A DNA stretch of 64,000 bases from Leisingera aquimarina DSM 24565 (GTDB taxonomy: Bacteria; Pseudomonadota; Alphaproteobacteria; Rhodobacterales; Rhodobacteraceae): the NCBI RefSeq assembly GCF_000473165.1, contig NZ_AXBE01000011.1:84091-148090 (forward strand), written 5' to 3'. The notes below the pieces were generated by a model. It had not been told where the DNA came from and ran no database searches. It saw only the letters and a program-made list of their open reading frames with translations. The translations under genes were made by a program, and so were the position numbers. Every line of letters begins with the position of its first letter. The stretch's first letter is position 1. Below are positions 62,774 through 64,000 of the stretch, in pieces.

Positions 62774-63108
62774 GACTGGATCATGCGAAGATACAGGAAG
62801 CTAATCAAGGAAACACTAAGCGCAGGGAACGTCTTTGGCCGAAGCAGGGGCAATCCGTCAGAGGTGATCCACCTTTTTCCTGTTGCACAACGGCCGCTTC
62901 CTTGTTCCGATACCACTGGAGTGGAGCACTGGAGGCGCAAGGGCCGCCACCGCCTAGTGGATGTCTGCTTTCGGGAAGGTAGCCTCGAAGTTTAGGGCCT
63001 GCAGCGAGGTACGCGCTGCGTTAGGTACGAAGGTCGCGTTTGGGCTGGCTGCCCCCATCTTCAGCACCGGGTTCTTGCCATTTTAGTTTCGATAGGCTAC
63101 TAATTCAT
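62774..63108. repeat. Intergenic region with weak repeat copy
   Basis: About 335 bp without a gene. The part from about 62870 to 63060 contains TGTCTGCTTTCGGGAAGGTA, similar to the TCCGCTTCCGGGAAAGTA segment at 55623, plus GC-rich blocks like those of other copies. It is the most degenerate copy. Confidence 0.4.
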
Positions 63109-63714
63109 GTGGCCAACTTACCAAGATATGCCGAAGAGATTTCGGATCTTCTTGTGCACATAGGGCGTTCCGCACGGGCTGAAGATGCCGACTCGGAACT
63201 GACGGCGGCACAATGGACCGCGCTGCGATTCTTTGCGCGCGCCAATCGTGTCTCGCGGACACCATCGGCCTTCGCGAGTTTTCAGGCAACGACACGCGGT
63301 ACGGCTTCGCAATGCCTCAAGTCGCTGGTGGCCAAGGGATTACTGACGCGGCACCGATCCGAAAAGGACGGCCGAAGTGTCCGGTTTGAGGTCACGGACC
63401 GGGGGTGGGTCCTGCTGGAGCGCGACCCGTTGCATCACCTCATCACGGCGATCGAGCGGCTGGAGGCTTCTTCTCGCGCGGGGTTGGCCCACGCGCTGGC
63501 GACGCTGACTGCCGACCTTGCCGATCTGCGCGGCGCCCCGGTATTCGGCACCTGCAACGACTGCGCTCATTTTACCGCGGGTCGCGACGATGCCGGATAT
63601 TGCGGCTGTGTCGCTGTCGCCCTGGCGCCCGACGAGGTCGGAAAGCTTTGTGTCCATTTCGAACACGCGGGCAGGGCGGCACCAGCAGAGGGTTCGCACA
63701 GAGAACGGAGGTGA
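63109..63714 (+). CDS. MarR-like regulator with C-terminal Cys/His cluster
   Basis: About 201 residues. The winged-helix part (about 20-120; [56 protein letters not shown]) is MarR-type. The last 55 residues contain CNDCAHF, YCGC and CVHFEHA, five cysteines and two histidines that could bind zinc or an iron-sulfur cluster. The start is a GTG at 63109 chosen from the conserved N-terminus; an upstream ATG at 63040 has no ribosome site. It ends 5 bp before the mrp start, so metal or cluster status may control that gene (inferred). Confidence 0.82.
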   Translation: MANLPRYAEEISDLLVHIGRSARAEDADSELTAAQWTALRFFARANRVSRTPSAFASFQATTRGTASQCLKSLVAKGLLTRHRSEKDGRSVRFEVTDRGWVLLERDPLHHLITAIERLEASSRAGLAHALATLTADLADLRGAPVFGTCNDCAHFTAGRDDAGYCGCVAVALAPDEVGKLCVHFEHAGRAAPAEGSHRERR

Positions 63715-63719
63715 CCGCT

Positions 63720-64000
63720 GTGACCCAACAAGATGTAAAGTCCCGCCCGCAACCAGACAGCCCATTGTCACACCTCGGAAGGCTGATCGCTGTAAGCAGC
63801 GGCAAAGGCGGGGTGGGCAAATCCACCGTAGCCGCCAATCTTGCCGTAACGCTGGCCCGGCAGGGCCTTCGGATCGGGTTGGTGGACGCCGACCTTTATG
63901 GCCCCTCCATACCCGGGATGCTCGGCATCCCCGGCGATACGCCCCCTGTCATGTCGCCGGATCGCAAGGTGATCCCGGCAGAGGCGCACGGCGTGAAGGT
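63720..64000 (+). CDS. mrp: Mrp/ApbC-family P-loop ATPase, partial
   Basis: About 93 residues are visible before the window edge. The deviant Walker [13 protein letters not shown] and the following [18 protein letters not shown] are diagnostic of Mrp/NBP35 iron-sulfur carrier ATPases, which bind a labile cluster and transfer it to apo-proteins. The N-terminal DUF59 domain found in many Mrp proteins is absent. The start at 63720 is a GTG with GGAGG seven bases upstream; a GTG at 63711 overlapping the previous stop is an alternative. Confidence 0.88.
   Translation, partial: MTQQDVKSRPQPDSPLSHLGRLIAVSSGKGGVGKSTVAANLAVTLARQGLRIGLVDADLYGPSIPGMLGIPGDTPPVMSPDRKVIPAEAHGVK

Overview
The window looks like accessory DNA from an alphaproteobacterium of the Rhodobacteraceae (Roseobacter-like). 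This is inferred from the high GC content, the aapJQMP-type amino-acid ABC genes, the PrpE/HyuAB/SulP protein styles, the IS66/IS91/IS110 mix and several class III cyclase-TPR proteins. No rRNA, tRNA or CRISPR array was recognised. Nothing in the sequence decides whether this is plasmid or chromosome.

Layout. (1) 1-867: left-truncated IS66-family element. (2) 903-10038: broad-spectrum mercury region. It has an extra MerT-like pump with its own MerR-type promoter, divergent merR, then merT, merP, small Cys-pair membrane proteins, merF, merA, two more membrane proteins, merB, a CcdA-like protein, a GAF-cyclase and an ACR3/BASS-type transporter. Hg(II) would be bound and imported by MerP/T/F, organomercurials cleaved by MerB, and Hg(II) reduced by MerA. 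(3) 10244-13506: IS110 remnant and an IS91-type element carrying a tyrosine recombinase. (4) 13830-23668: compact mobilisation/integration module. It has an F-like coupling protein (TraD), an F-like relaxase-helicase (TraI), an accessory protein, a sequence closely matching the F plasmid oriT nick region, and two overlapping tyrosine integrases. No mating-pair-formation genes are present, so it would have to borrow a secretion channel.

(5) 24091-27820: cyclase-TolB-TPR gene, a 75-bp inverted-repeat element and an intact IS110 transposase. (6) 28524-49157: catabolic island, apparently one functional unit. It holds a four-part amino-acid ABC transporter (ATPase 14 kb away from its partners), IclR regulator, MetC-type C-S lyase, BisC-type molybdoenzyme, glyoxalase-like protein, rhodanese, FAD amine oxidase, HyuA/HyuB, SDR, propionyl-CoA synthetase, RidA, persulfide-dioxygenase-like MBL protein and SulP transporter. 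Together these suggest uptake and breakdown of a sulfur- and nitrogen-containing, possibly cyclic, compound, with the sulfur oxidised and moved across the membrane. IS110-family sequences lie on both sides.

(7) 50527-62773: signalling genes separated by copies of a dispersed intergenic repeat: a dCache-HAMP cyclase, a CadC-like TPR regulator, a small secreted protein, an acyltransferase, a flavin oxidase, and a SAM-cyclase-AAA-TPR protein followed by a DUF4242 gene. (8) 63109-64000: a MarR-like regulator with a Cys/His tail and the start of an Mrp/ApbC ATPase that runs off the right edge.
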